NCBI GenBank assembly: GCA_009693435.1
Contig: SHXF01000005.1
Span: 9,765-73,764, forward strand
From: Betaproteobacteria bacterium
GTDB lineage: Bacteria; Pseudomonadota; Gammaproteobacteria; Burkholderiales; SG8-39
Length of the DNA: 64,000 nt
Reading direction: 5' to 3'
The position numbers and the translations under genes were made by a program. Positions 1 through 7,714 of this stretch are shown here, in pieces. The notes below the pieces were generated by a model. The model had not been told where the DNA came from, did not search any database, and was given only the letters and a program-made list of their open reading frames with translations. Within the stretch, counting starts at the first letter, position 1. Every line of letters starts with the position of its first letter.

Positions 1-110
1 ACGAAACGGCCGCGTCCGGTGAGGAAGCGCGCATCTTCCAGGCGCCGCACCGGCGCGCCGATTCCGGTTGCGCCCTCCGGCGCGATCTTGTCTGCCACTG
101 GCTCAATCAT
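1..110 (-). CDS. Molybdopterin-binding subunit of a xanthine dehydrogenase/CO dehydrogenase-type hydroxylase, N-terminus only
   Basis: Only the first 36 codons lie in the window; the gene runs off the left edge. They contain GIGAPVRRLEDARFLTGRGR, the characteristic N-terminal segment of CoxL/XdhB-type large subunits (small residue, R-R-x-E-D-x-R-x-L-T-G-x-G). In this family the large subunit holds the Mo-cytosine-dinucleotide cofactor and works with FAD and 2Fe-2S subunits. The ATG at 110 is preceded by a purine-rich AAAGGAA site about 10 bases upstream, which supports this start. The receiver gene lies 132 bases upstream on the same strand. Family recognition rests on this short segment; the substrate cannot be inferred. 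Confidence 0.75.
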   Translation of the reverse strand, partial: MIEPVADKIAPEGATGIGAPVRRLEDARFLTGRGRF

Positions 111-242
111 CGGGACTGCGTTCCTTTCCACGGGGAGCGACTATTGTTCCGCGGGGCGCGCCGGCATCGAGCCGTCTCCGTGCCGTATCAGGCCGCCGGG
201 TCCGATCGGGTGGGCGACGCGCCAGACCCGGGTTACCGCAAG

Positions 243-614
243 TCAGGCACCGGTCTTCAGCGTGCGCTCGATCAATTTCTGCAGGTCGACGGCGACTACC
301 GGCTTGGTCAGGTACCCGGAGATACCCAATACCGTGGCCTCGCTCCATATTTCATCGTCACCGTGACCGGTAAGCAATATCACCGGGATGTGCGCGGTTT
401 TCTCGTCGCCGCGTATCGCCCTGAGCAGTTCAATACCGTTCAAGTAGGGCATGTTCACATCGCAGACGACGAGCTGGAAGGCGTCCTCGAGCAATGCGCG
501 GATCGCCTCCGTCGCGTCGGCCGCCGCAAGCACCGAATGACCGTGCATGGACAGATGCAGGCGCAGCAGTTCGCGCAGCGAAACGTCGTCGTCGACAACC
601 AGGATTCGGGCCAT
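243..614 (-). CDS. Stand-alone CheY-like response regulator receiver protein
   Basis: A 123-residue protein that is a single receiver domain with no output domain. The acidic cluster LVVDDD near residue 7, the phospho-acceptor Asp in VVCDVNMP (about residue 53), the switch Thr in LLTGHGDD (about 82) and the conserved Lys in YLTKPV (about 104) are all present, so phosphorylation should be possible. No histidine kinase is encoded nearby. Proteins of this type usually act through protein-protein contacts, in phosphorelays or as allosteric partners. It precedes the molybdopterin-hydroxylase gene on the same strand, but the 132-base gap makes co-transcription only possible. The partner kinase and target are unknown. 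Confidence 0.9.
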   Translation of the reverse strand: MARILVVDDDVSLRELLRLHLSMHGHSVLAAADATEAIRALLEDAFQLVVCDVNMPYLNGIELLRAIRGDEKTAHIPVILLTGHGDDEIWSEATVLGISGYLTKPVVAVDLQKLIERTLKTGA

Positions 615-748
615 GTGCTTTTTTCCAAAGGGCGATGGTAGATCTTCCGCGCGCTACTTGTCGATGCCCGCTGGGCACGTCGCCCGATGATGCGGCTGAA
701 AAGCAACACCCTGCGTTGTCAGTGGCCCGCCCCCCGTAGCTGCGCCGG

Positions 749-2104
749 TTACCGAAGCGCCGCCGCTGCAGCCGCAAGCCGTTCGCGCACCAGCTTGATG
801 TGGCTGCGCAGCGCGTACAACTCGTCGGTGTAGGAAAGCGGCACCGATATACCCTCGGCCTTCTCGTCCAGGCGGTTCAGTTTTTCCAGCAGCGCCGCCT
901 GCGGTTCCGCGTTGCCGCTCAAGGCATCCTCGATATCGCGCAACTGCCGGTACCAGCGGAAAATGCGCGAGCGGATGCGAAAGTCATACAGCGGCGGGAC
1001 GACGCGCGATAGCGGGATGAGCACGGCAATGATGGAGACCAGTGCGACCCACATGCGGTCAATCAGGTTGGCCAGCCAGAAGGGCAGGTAGCGTTGCAGG
1101 AAGGGCGGCCCGGTGCGGTAGTAGCGCTCGGCCTCCCTGGCGAGCGGCAACTCGGTGTTCTGTCCCGAGGGGAACTGCCCGGCGCGGGCAATCCAGCCAG
1201 TGCCGCCATGTATGGTCTGCGCGGCCTGGACGAACAGTTGCTGCAGCGCCGGGTGGGTGCGCTCGCGCAAGATCAGGGCAGTCGTGGTGGCGACCAGGGG
1301 CATGTCGTGTGCCGGCTGGTCGCGGCCGAGGTCGATCACGCCGCGCGGCAGCACCACCGGCCTGAGATAGGGCATGCGCCTGGCGTACGCCTCGGCCTGC
1401 GCAAACTCGAATAGCCGGATTCCGGGTGTCAGGAGCAGCATCTGCACCAGCGACGCCTCGGGCGTAGCGGCAAGCAGAATGGCGTCCAGGTTGCCCTCCA
1501 GCAGTCCCATCACCGCGGGCGTGGACTCCAGGCGTGTGCGTTCCATGCTTTCGCGTTCGATGCCATTGGCGTGCAGCACCTTGCCGAACAGTCCCGACGT
1601 GCCGCTGCCGCGCGCGCCCACGTTCACGCGCCATCCCTTCAACTGGCCCAATTGCGACAGCACGCCGCGAGGCAGTTTCTTCGCCGATTTCTCGCGGTAG
1701 AACAGCCATAGTGGTTCGAGCGACATGCTGCCCAGCGATACCAGCGGCACGCCGCCCGCCTCCTCATCGGATGCGCGCAGGGCATCGCTCGACCCGCCCC
1801 GCACGAAACCCAGATCCACTTGCTGGAGAGGATCGCGCAGCAGGCGCCGGTTCTCCGATGAGCCGGCCGTCTGCTTGAGCACTACCTCGATGCCGTAGGG
1901 TTTGAGGGCAGCGGCATAGCGCGCGCCAAACGCGGCGTAATCGCCACCCGCGGGACCGGTTGCCATCACGACGCGGCGCGGTGGCGTCGGTTCCAGCAGG
2001 AAGTACGCCGCGACCAGCGACACCATGACCAGCGCCGCGAACGGACCGGCGGTGATGGCCAGATCACGGGCGGATATCAGGGTGTTGCGCAGGACGCGGG
2101 ACAT
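749..2104 (-). CDS. TAXI-family TRAP transporter solute-binding protein with membrane-anchored C-terminal extension
   Basis: A 451-residue protein. An N-terminal hydrophobic segment (about 18-37) is followed by the TAXI-type ligand-binding fold, recognisable from ATGPAGGDYAAFG (about 48), VDLGFVRGG and the GARGSGTSG segment (about 160-168). TAXI binding proteins are usually near 320 residues. Here about 100 more follow: a second transmembrane segment (about 345-364) and a charged, helix-rich tail that is probably cytoplasmic. This gives a membrane-tethered periplasmic binding domain with a cytoplasmic end. No TRAP permease is adjacent, so it may sense rather than transport. The start at 2104 is an ATG directly before the hydrophobic segment. 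Family call is firm; role and ligand unknown. Confidence 0.85.
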   Translation of the reverse strand: MSRVLRNTLISARDLAITAGPFAALVMVSLVAAYFLLEPTPPRRVVMATGPAGGDYAAFGARYAAALKPYGIEVVLKQTAGSSENRRLLRDPLQQVDLGFVRGGSSDALRASDEEAGGVPLVSLGSMSLEPLWLFYREKSAKKLPRGVLSQLGQLKGWRVNVGARGSGTSGLFGKVLHANGIERESMERTRLESTPAVMGLLEGNLDAILLAATPEASLVQMLLLTPGIRLFEFAQAEAYARRMPYLRPVVLPRGVIDLGRDQPAHDMPLVATTTALILRERTHPALQQLFVQAAQTIHGGTGWIARAGQFPSGQNTELPLAREAERYYRTGPPFLQRYLPFWLANLIDRMWVALVSIIAVLIPLSRVVPPLYDFRIRSRIFRWYRQLRDIEDALSGNAEPQAALLEKLNRLDEKAEGISVPLSYTDELYALRSHIKLVRERLAAAAAALR

Positions 2105-2237
2105 GTGCAGGAGGATAACTTAATCGGGCGGCGCGGCTGTCCGTCAACTGCGATGGGACGGCGGCAGAGTTCGTTCAATCCGCTACATTCATTGAATTGA
2201 TGTTGACCAAGTGGCTTCAATACGGACTTCTACGGGT

Positions 2238-2261
2238 TATTCTGTTTTCATAAATAGAATA
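2238..2261. promoter_or_regulatory. AT-rich inverted repeat upstream of the TAXI gene
   Basis: TATTCT (2238-2243) and AGAATA (2256-2261) form a perfect 6-base inverted repeat with a 12-base spacer in an unusually AT-rich patch. It lies in the 177-base gap between the nitronate-monooxygenase-like gene and the TAXI gene, both on the minus strand. It could be an operator for the TAXI gene or a weak terminator for the gene before it. No T-run follows on the minus strand and no regulator gene is adjacent. Confidence 0.3.
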
Positions 2262-2281
2262 ATTGAACGCGGCAAACCGGA

Positions 2282-3325
2282 TCAACGCAGCCCTTCGGCA
2301 AGCCCGCGTGTTAGCTCTCTTGCCGGTATCGCCCTGCACCCGCTGGCGTTTTGTCCGGACCAGAGCGGCGAAAAATCACCGCTACTCAGGGCCTCGGCGC
2401 ACGCGCGCAGCGGCGCGATCGCGGCAGTCGCGAGTGGAAAGACGGGAGCGATCGCATTGACGGGCCCGAGTTCCCGCATGACGCGGTTCACTATGCCGCG
2501 TGCCGGTCGGCCGGTGAACAGGTTGGTGAGCGCGGTATGGCGCGCGGCGTCGCTCTGCAGTGCGGCGCGATGCACCGCGCTGATGGTGGATTCGTGGCAG
2601 AGCAGATAGGCCGTGCCGATCTGCACGCCGGCCGCGCCCAGCGCCATGGCCGCAGCTACGCCTTGCGCGTCGGCAATCCCGCCCGCGGCAATGACCGGCA
2701 ACCCGACTGCCTTCACCATCTGGGGCAGCAAGGCGAAGCTGCCGACCTGGGTGCTCAAATCCTCGGAGAGAAAAATGCCGCGATGTCCCCCTGCTTCCAC
2801 GCCCTGGGCGATGATGGCGTCGACGCCGCGTGCTTCCAGCCAGCGCGCTTCCTCCAGCGTGGTGGCCGATGCCAGTATCTTCGAACCCCAACTCCGAACT
2901 CGAGCGAGTAACGCGGCATCCGGCAGTCCGAAATGAAAACTCACAACAGCGGGCCGGACCGTTTCCAGCACATCGGCGGCAGCGGCGCTGAACGGCGCGC
3001 GACCCGGTCCAGCCGTGATGCCCGCGGGATCGATGTCGAACTCGCGGTAATAGGGCGCGAGTGCGGCGCGCCAGGCGGCTTCGCGCTGCGCGTCCGGCCG
3101 TGGGTCTTGGTGGCAGAAGAAATTCACGTTGAAGGGCCGGTCCGTTCGCTCGCGAATAAGCGTGAGTTCGGCGCGCATCGCCTCCAGGCTCAGCATGGCG
3201 CAGGGCAGCGAACCCAGTCCCCCAGCGTTGGAAACGGCGGCCGCCATTGCGCCGGCCTGCGCGCCCGCCATGGGCGCCTGGATGAGGGGGAATTCGGTGC
3301 CGAGCAGGGAGGACGGGGTGGTCAT
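2282..3325 (-). CDS. Nitronate monooxygenase / 2-nitropropane dioxygenase-like flavoprotein
   Basis: A 347-residue FMN-dependent TIM-barrel protein. Family features seen are the N-terminal PLIQAPMAG, FNVNFFCHQ, the strand with VDAIIAQGVEAGGHRG (about 190-205), LPVIAAGGIADAQG and the phosphate-binding GAAGVQIGTAYL. These enzymes oxidise alkyl nitronates or act as FMN/NADH oxidoreductases. The reading frame stays open far upstream of the family's N-terminus. The ATG at 3325 is chosen because it has a GGAG site about 6 bases upstream and begins MTTPSSLLGTEFPLIQAP, as the family does. It is divergent from the VOC gene at 3563. The true substrate is open. Confidence 0.9.
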   Translation of the reverse strand: MTTPSSLLGTEFPLIQAPMAGAQAGAMAAAVSNAGGLGSLPCAMLSLEAMRAELTLIRERTDRPFNVNFFCHQDPRPDAQREAAWRAALAPYYREFDIDPAGITAGPGRAPFSAAAADVLETVRPAVVSFHFGLPDAALLARVRSWGSKILASATTLEEARWLEARGVDAIIAQGVEAGGHRGIFLSEDLSTQVGSFALLPQMVKAVGLPVIAAGGIADAQGVAAAMALGAAGVQIGTAYLLCHESTISAVHRAALQSDAARHTALTNLFTGRPARGIVNRVMRELGPVNAIAPVFPLATAAIAPLRACAEALSSGDFSPLWSGQNASGCRAIPARELTRGLAEGLR

Positions 3326-3562
3326 GGGTTCTCCGATTCGAGGATTGGTACCATTATCCTCGCTTGAGGAATGTGGCGAGACCCCATCCCGCGGCAGCGC
3401 GCCAAACGGCGGTGCCCAGCCGCAGCGAAGCACTCGCACGCCGCGCCGCATGACGCAAAGACGTGGTTTTTCTTGCGTTCGAGTGCCTCGCGGTCGAGGG
3501 CCTTTGACAACGGGCGGACCGGCTGGCAACCTTGAAGCCTTTGAACGTCGGGGGATTCCGTC

Positions 3563-4135
3563 ATGACCGCCACAGCCGCGCGCACCTTCGAAGTGAATGG
3601 CCTCCACCACTATGCCTACAAGTGCAAGGATCCGCTTGCCACGCGGCACTTCTACGAGGAAGTGCTCGGCATGCCGCTGGAGCATATCGTGCGCGCCAGC
3701 CACACGCCGAGTACCGGAGGCGATCCGGTGCATTTCTTCCATATGTTCTTTCGCATGATGGACGGCAGCTATATTGCATTTTTCGATCTGGGCGACGACG
3801 AGGCGTCGGAGCCTTCGCCCAACACGGCGGCGTGGATCAATCACATTGCGCTGGAAGTCGCGGACGAGGCAGCTCTGAAGCGGGCCCGCGAAGCGTTGGA
3901 GAGCAATGGATTCCCGGTGGTCGGGCCGCTCAACCACGGGTTCGTCAAGTCGATTTATTTCTTCGACCCCAACGGCATCCGCATGGAATTCACCATACGC
4001 ACGCCGGGCGGGGAAGTGCCGGGCCAGAGTTACGGCGGCGAGAAGACGGCTGCGGCGGAATTCGACAAGTGGATAAAGGAGCGCTCCCGGGCAAAGGAAT
4101 TCGCGAAGACCTGGGAACTGCACCCGGTCTACTGA
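3563..4135 (+). CDS. VOC-superfamily (glyoxalase/dioxygenase fold) protein
   Basis: A 190-residue protein with a vicinal-oxygen-chelate fold. HHYAYKCKDPLATRHFYEEV near residue 12 is the opening beta-alpha motif, NHIALEVADE (about 94) opens the second motif, and FFDPNGIRMEF (about 133-143) supplies the usual C-terminal metal-ligand Glu. The last 45 residues are a charged helical tail ending in KTWELHPVY. Such proteins include ring-cleavage dioxygenases, lyases and isomerases, so fold does not fix function. A GGGGGA site at about 3550 sits 8 bases before the ATG. It is 133 bases upstream of the aldo/keto reductase gene and may share a catabolic unit with it. Confidence 0.85.
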   Translation: MTATAARTFEVNGLHHYAYKCKDPLATRHFYEEVLGMPLEHIVRASHTPSTGGDPVHFFHMFFRMMDGSYIAFFDLGDDEASEPSPNTAAWINHIALEVADEAALKRAREALESNGFPVVGPLNHGFVKSIYFFDPNGIRMEFTIRTPGGEVPGQSYGGEKTAAAEFDKWIKERSRAKEFAKTWELHPVY

Positions 4136-4268
4136 GCACGCATCCGCTCGTACCCCATCTTTGCGCCGCCACCGCGAGGTGCTTTCCATTTTGCAATCGA
4201 TGGCCATCGTTGCGCGCTGATCCAGGCCATTCCAGCACCGGCAAAGCCTGCTTATCCCGGGGAGTCAC

Positions 4269-5102
4269 ATGAGAAAGGTCATTCTTCCCTCCGGTGTGGC
4301 GGTGCCGGCTTTCGGCATGGGTACCTGGGAGATGGGAAACCGGGCGTCGGCGCGCAGCGAGGAGTTGGCGACGTTGCGCCTCGGGCTCGAACTGGGCGCT
4401 ACGTTGATCGATACCGCCGAGATGTACGGCGAGGGCCTGGCGGAGGAACTGGTAGGCGAGGCTATCGCGGGGCGGCGCGACGAAGCCTTTCTTGTCAGCA
4501 AGGTCTACCCCCACAACGCCACGCGCCGCGGCGCGATAGCGGCGTGCGAGCGCAGCCTGCACCGGTTGCGCACCGACCGGCTCGACCTGTATCTGCTGCA
4601 CTGGCGCGGCGAGGTCCCGCTGGCAGAAACCTTTGAAGCTTTCGACGAATTGCAGCGGGCGGGAAAAATCCGCCACTACGGCGTGAGCAATTTCGATGTG
4701 GGCGACATGCGCGAGGCGATGGCGCTACGACGGGGGCAGGCGGTCCAGACCAATCAAGTGCTCTACAACCTGACCCGGCGCGGCATCGAATGGGCGCTCT
4801 TGCCCTGGCAGCGCGAACGGCGCATTCCGGTGATGGCCTATTCGCCCATCGAACAGGGTCGCCTGCCTGGCAAGCGGCGCCTGGTCGCGTTCGCCCGCGA
4901 CTGCGGTATGACGCCGGCGCAGGTTGCGCTGGCCTGGCTGCTGGCGAAGCTGGACGTCATCGTCATTCCCAAGACGAGCAGCCGTTTGCGGCTGAAAGAG
5001 AATCTGGGCGCGCTGGAGCATGCGCTCTCCGAGGAGCAGCTCATCGAACTGGACAGGATGTTTCCGCCGCCCGGCGGTCCGGGGCCACTGGAAATGCTCT
5101 AG
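4269..5102 (+). CDS. Aldo/keto reductase
   Basis: A 277-residue (alpha/beta)8 NADPH-dependent oxidoreductase. The catalytic tetrad is complete: Asp and Tyr in LIDTAEMYGEG (about 47-57), Lys in FLVSKVYPHN (about 76) and His in LYLLHWRG (about 108). The cofactor-phosphate segment VIPKTSSRLRLKENLGA near residue 238 is also typical. Length and motif order match prokaryotic 2,5-diketogluconate-reductase-like members. The family reduces aldehydes and ketones. The ATG is 5 bases after a GGGGAGT site. The amidohydrolase starts 27 bases downstream, so the two are probably co-transcribed. Physiological substrate unknown. Confidence 0.92.
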   Translation: MRKVILPSGVAVPAFGMGTWEMGNRASARSEELATLRLGLELGATLIDTAEMYGEGLAEELVGEAIAGRRDEAFLVSKVYPHNATRRGAIAACERSLHRLRTDRLDLYLLHWRGEVPLAETFEAFDELQRAGKIRHYGVSNFDVGDMREAMALRRGQAVQTNQVLYNLTRRGIEWALLPWQRERRIPVMAYSPIEQGRLPGKRRLVAFARDCGMTPAQVALAWLLAKLDVIVIPKTSSRLRLKENLGALEHALSEEQLIELDRMFPPPGGPGPLEML

Positions 5103-5129
5103 CACGCCAGCCTGTTTCCGAAGGGATGA

Positions 5130-6206
5130 ATGAAGGCCATGCGTAGCGGATTGCGGCTTCTCTGCTTGTTGGCGCTGCTTGCGGCGGGCGCGCCCGCGTG
5201 GTCGCAGGGCGCGCCGCGATTGCCTTTCGAGTGGATAGACGTGCACGTGCACCCGGTTGCCGGGCGCGGCGGTGCAGCGGACGTCTTCAGTTCGGTCAGT
5301 GCCGCAGCGGAGGCAATGGCGCAGTCGGGCATCGCAAGAATGATCGTCATGCCGCCGCCGATGACTGCCGCGGTCCCGTACCCCTTCGACATGGAGGAAC
5401 TGCGCGACGCGATACGGGAACGTGGTTCGCGATTCGCCTTTCTCGCAGGCGGGGGCAGCCTCAATGCCATGATTCAGGGCGCGGCCGGGGTCGAGACGGT
5501 GAGCGCCGAACTGCGCGAGCGCTTCGAGCGGCGCGCGATGGAGATCCTCGGTGCCGGCGCCCTGGGCTTTGGCGAAATCACCGCGCACCATCTGTCGCTG
5601 CAGCCGGGCCATCCCTATGAGCGCGTGGCCGCGGACCATCCGCTGCTGCGGCTGCTGGCCGACATCACGGCGCGCCATGATGCGGTGATCGAACTGCATT
5701 TCGACGTGGTCGCCGAAGACATGGCGATGCCGGCGGGGCTGGCCGGTCCGCCCAATCCCGAGCGACTCGCCGCCAACCTGCCGGAACTGGAACGCCTGCT
5801 CGCGCACAACCGCGGCGCGCGCATCGTCTGGGCGCACGCGGGTTCGGATATCCTGGGCCATTGGACGATCGAACTCAGCCGCAGGCTGCTCAAGGACCAT
5901 CCCAACCTGTACATGAGCCTGCGCATGGCGCCGGGACGCCAGCCGCAGAACCACCCCCTGACGCCAATGGGGGAAGTCAAGCCGCCGTGGCTGGCGTTGC
6001 TGGGAGAATTTCCCGAGCGCTTCGTGATCGGCGGCGACCAGTTCTTCGTTCCGCCCGGTACGCGCGGCGGCCCTGCCGCGACATTCGCGCAGCGGGCTTC
6101 GATCATGCGCGAGCGCACCCGCCGGTTTCTCGCGGTGCTGCCCGGGCCGCTGGCGCGCCGCATAGGCTACGAGAACCCCATGCGGATTTACCGGATCAAG
6201 GATTGA
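5130..6206 (+). CDS. Exported amidohydrolase-family metal-dependent hydrolase
   Basis: A 358-residue protein that starts with a signal peptide (positive n-region, LLCLLALLAAGAPAWSQG, probable cleavage near residue 27). The mature part is an amidohydrolase-2-type barrel. HVHP at the first strand, the His pair in EITAHHLSL, the His in VIELHFD, the His in IVWAHAG and the Asp in IGGDQFF give the expected metal-binding and catalytic set in order. The signal peptide places it in the periplasm, which is uncommon for this family. Two in-frame ATGs (5130, 5139) are possible; AAGGGAT at 5121 fits either. It follows the aldo/keto reductase by 27 bases. The hydrolysed bond is unknown. Confidence 0.85.
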   Translation: MKAMRSGLRLLCLLALLAAGAPAWSQGAPRLPFEWIDVHVHPVAGRGGAADVFSSVSAAAEAMAQSGIARMIVMPPPMTAAVPYPFDMEELRDAIRERGSRFAFLAGGGSLNAMIQGAAGVETVSAELRERFERRAMEILGAGALGFGEITAHHLSLQPGHPYERVAADHPLLRLLADITARHDAVIELHFDVVAEDMAMPAGLAGPPNPERLAANLPELERLLAHNRGARIVWAHAGSDILGHWTIELSRRLLKDHPNLYMSLRMAPGRQPQNHPLTPMGEVKPPWLALLGEFPERFVIGGDQFFVPPGTRGGPAATFAQRASIMRERTRRFLAVLPGPLARRIGYENPMRIYRIKD

Positions 6207-6382
6207 GCCGGTCTGCAGCCTTGCGAGGGCACTACGTCTGCGCCCGGATCCGGTTGCGCTGCGTGCATGCTTGCGTCGTTCCTGCCCTGCGATAATTTCC
6301 GACTTTTATCCGTACAAGTCGCCATTTGGCGGGTGTTTCCGGGGAGATATATTCCCAAAAATCGTATAGCGCAAGGCGGACG

Positions 6383-6967
6383 CTAGTGGCTTTCCGAAGT
6401 GATGACCTTCTCTATGCGCCGGTCGGGAACCAGCCAGACCAAGGCAACCAGCGCGTACAGCGCGCAGGAGATCAGCGGGTAAGCCAGCGCGACCGGGATG
6501 GACACGAGGTAGATCGCAAGTGAGATCTTGCCCTTGATGTCGCGACCCAGCGCCCTGGCGATCAGCGATTCCTTCCCGTGGTGGGCGACCAGTGTCATCG
6601 CCAGTATGCTGTAGGCGAATCCCGCGCACAGCAGCACCACCCCGTACAGTGCCACCGGCAGCGCCGCAAAATGGTTTTCTCCCATCCAGCCGGTGACGAA
6701 CGGCACCAGCGACAGCCAGAACAAGAGGTGTACGTTCGCCCACAGGATGGGGCCGCTGACGTGCTTCACCGCCTGCAGCAGGTGATGGTGGTTGTTCCAG
6801 TAGATGGCGACAAAAATGAAGCTGAGCACGTAGCTCAGGAAAACCGGCAGCAGCGGCAGCAGCGCCGCCGCGTCCGCGCCGTGCGGCACCTTCAGCTCGA
6901 GCACCATGATGGTGATGATGATGGCGATCACGCCGTCGCTGAATGCTTCCAGCCGTCCCTTGTGCAT
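6383..6967 (-). CDS. TMEM175-family (DUF1211) potassium-channel-like membrane protein
   Basis: A 194-residue protein with about six hydrophobic segments. The first carries RLEAFSDGVIAIIITIMVLE, the F-S-D signature of the first pore helix of TMEM175-family proteins; WNNHHHLL and WANVHLLFWLSLVPF follow as in bacterial homologues. Bacterial family members are tetrameric K+ channels. The ATG at 6967 overlaps the TGA of the upstream cupin gene by one base (TGATG), so the two are translationally coupled; the open frame extends upstream but those residues are shadow of the cupin. Why a channel would be coupled to a thiol-dioxygenase-like enzyme is not clear. Confidence 0.88.
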   Translation of the reverse strand: MHKGRLEAFSDGVIAIIITIMVLELKVPHGADAAALLPLLPVFLSYVLSFIFVAIYWNNHHHLLQAVKHVSGPILWANVHLLFWLSLVPFVTGWMGENHFAALPVALYGVVLLCAGFAYSILAMTLVAHHGKESLIARALGRDIKGKISLAIYLVSIPVALAYPLISCALYALVALVWLVPDRRIEKVITSESH

Positions 6968-7620
6968 CAGTCGTCCTTGTAAGTCGGGTAGGTGCCGGAT
7001 TCGGGCGATGCGGTTCCGGCTTCGAGTTCGCAAGGCACCTGCTCGGGCCCGGGCGCGAGGAAATGCACATTGCTGGTGTGGTGCCACATGCGTTGGTTGA
7101 AGCTGCCGATGCGCTGGCTGCGGATGATGACCGCGGCAGTGCGCGAATCGCCGACATATTCCGCGTGCGGCAATCCCGGCGGGACCACGTCGACGAAGCC
7201 CGGTTCCACCATGTAGCTGCCGGCCTCGCTGAACTGCGCCACCGCGCCGGGGGGCGCATCCACGTCCAGGTGATAGCGGACCACGCGCTCGGAGCCGTAG
7301 ATCACGCCGTACGCCGTCCAGGTATGCGCGTGGTCGTGCACCGGCGTGACGCCGCCCGGCGCCTTGACCAGCGCATTGATGACGAATCCGTACTGCGGGT
7401 CTTCGTAGAGCAGCATGTTGGTGTACATGCCGTCGGGTTTGCGGGTGATGTCCCACGCTGCGGCGCGTTCGCGCAGCTCCGGATCGTCGAGCAGCATCGG
7501 CACCAGGGTGCTGACTTTGCGCCAGCGCGCTTCGTCGCTCATGTCGGACTGCCACAGCGCGTGCATCGCGGGCACGAAGCGCTCGAAACAGGCAAGCGGC
7601 GGAATGCGGTTTATATCCAT
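6967..7620 (-). CDS. Cysteine-dioxygenase-like cupin protein
   Basis: A 217-residue protein of the cysteine dioxygenase type I cupin family. The metal-binding motif is TPVHDHAHTW near residue 94-103 (H-x-H), followed by YGVIYGSERVVRYHL and, in the second cupin motif, PPGLPHAEYVGD with the third His. Family members oxidise the thiol of cysteine or of 3-mercaptopropionate using Fe(II) and O2. The C-terminal 25 residues are acidic and unlike the family core. Its TGA overlaps the ATG of the TMEM175-like gene, so the two form an operon. The 9-base repeat tract lies just upstream of the ATG. Substrate specificity cannot be set from motifs alone. Confidence 0.85.
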   Translation of the reverse strand: MDINRIPPLACFERFVPAMHALWQSDMSDEARWRKVSTLVPMLLDDPELRERAAAWDITRKPDGMYTNMLLYEDPQYGFVINALVKAPGGVTPVHDHAHTWTAYGVIYGSERVVRYHLDVDAPPGAVAQFSEAGSYMVEPGFVDVVPPGLPHAEYVGDSRTAAVIIRSQRIGSFNQRMWHHTSNVHFLAPGPEQVPCELEAGTASPESGTYPTYKDD

Positions 7621-7625
7621 GGCGG

Positions 7626-7670
7626 GTGAGTCCTATGAGTCCTATGAGTCCTTTGAGTCCTATGAGTCCT
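7626..7670. repeat. Five-copy 9-bp tandem repeat (unit ATGAGTCCT)
   Basis: Five contiguous 9-base units occupy 7626-7670, reading GTGAGTCCT, ATGAGTCCT twice, TTGAGTCCT and ATGAGTCCT. They sit 6 bases upstream of the cupin start codon (minus strand), where the 5' leader would be, so copy number would change leader length. The unit is a multiple of three, and a chance plus-strand frame reads Tyr-Glu-Ser repeats; there is no support for that being a gene. Confidence 0.9.
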
Positions 7671-7714
7671 TGGGGCAGCGTGGCGCTTCAGGCGCGCCGG
7701 GTTGGATGCGGCAA

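Noticed and set aside
2282..4207. 641-residue single protein spanning the nitronate-monooxygenase gene
   Set aside because: Only the last 347 residues match a family and a ribosome site precedes the internal ATG at 3325; the extension crosses the VOC gene on the other strand.
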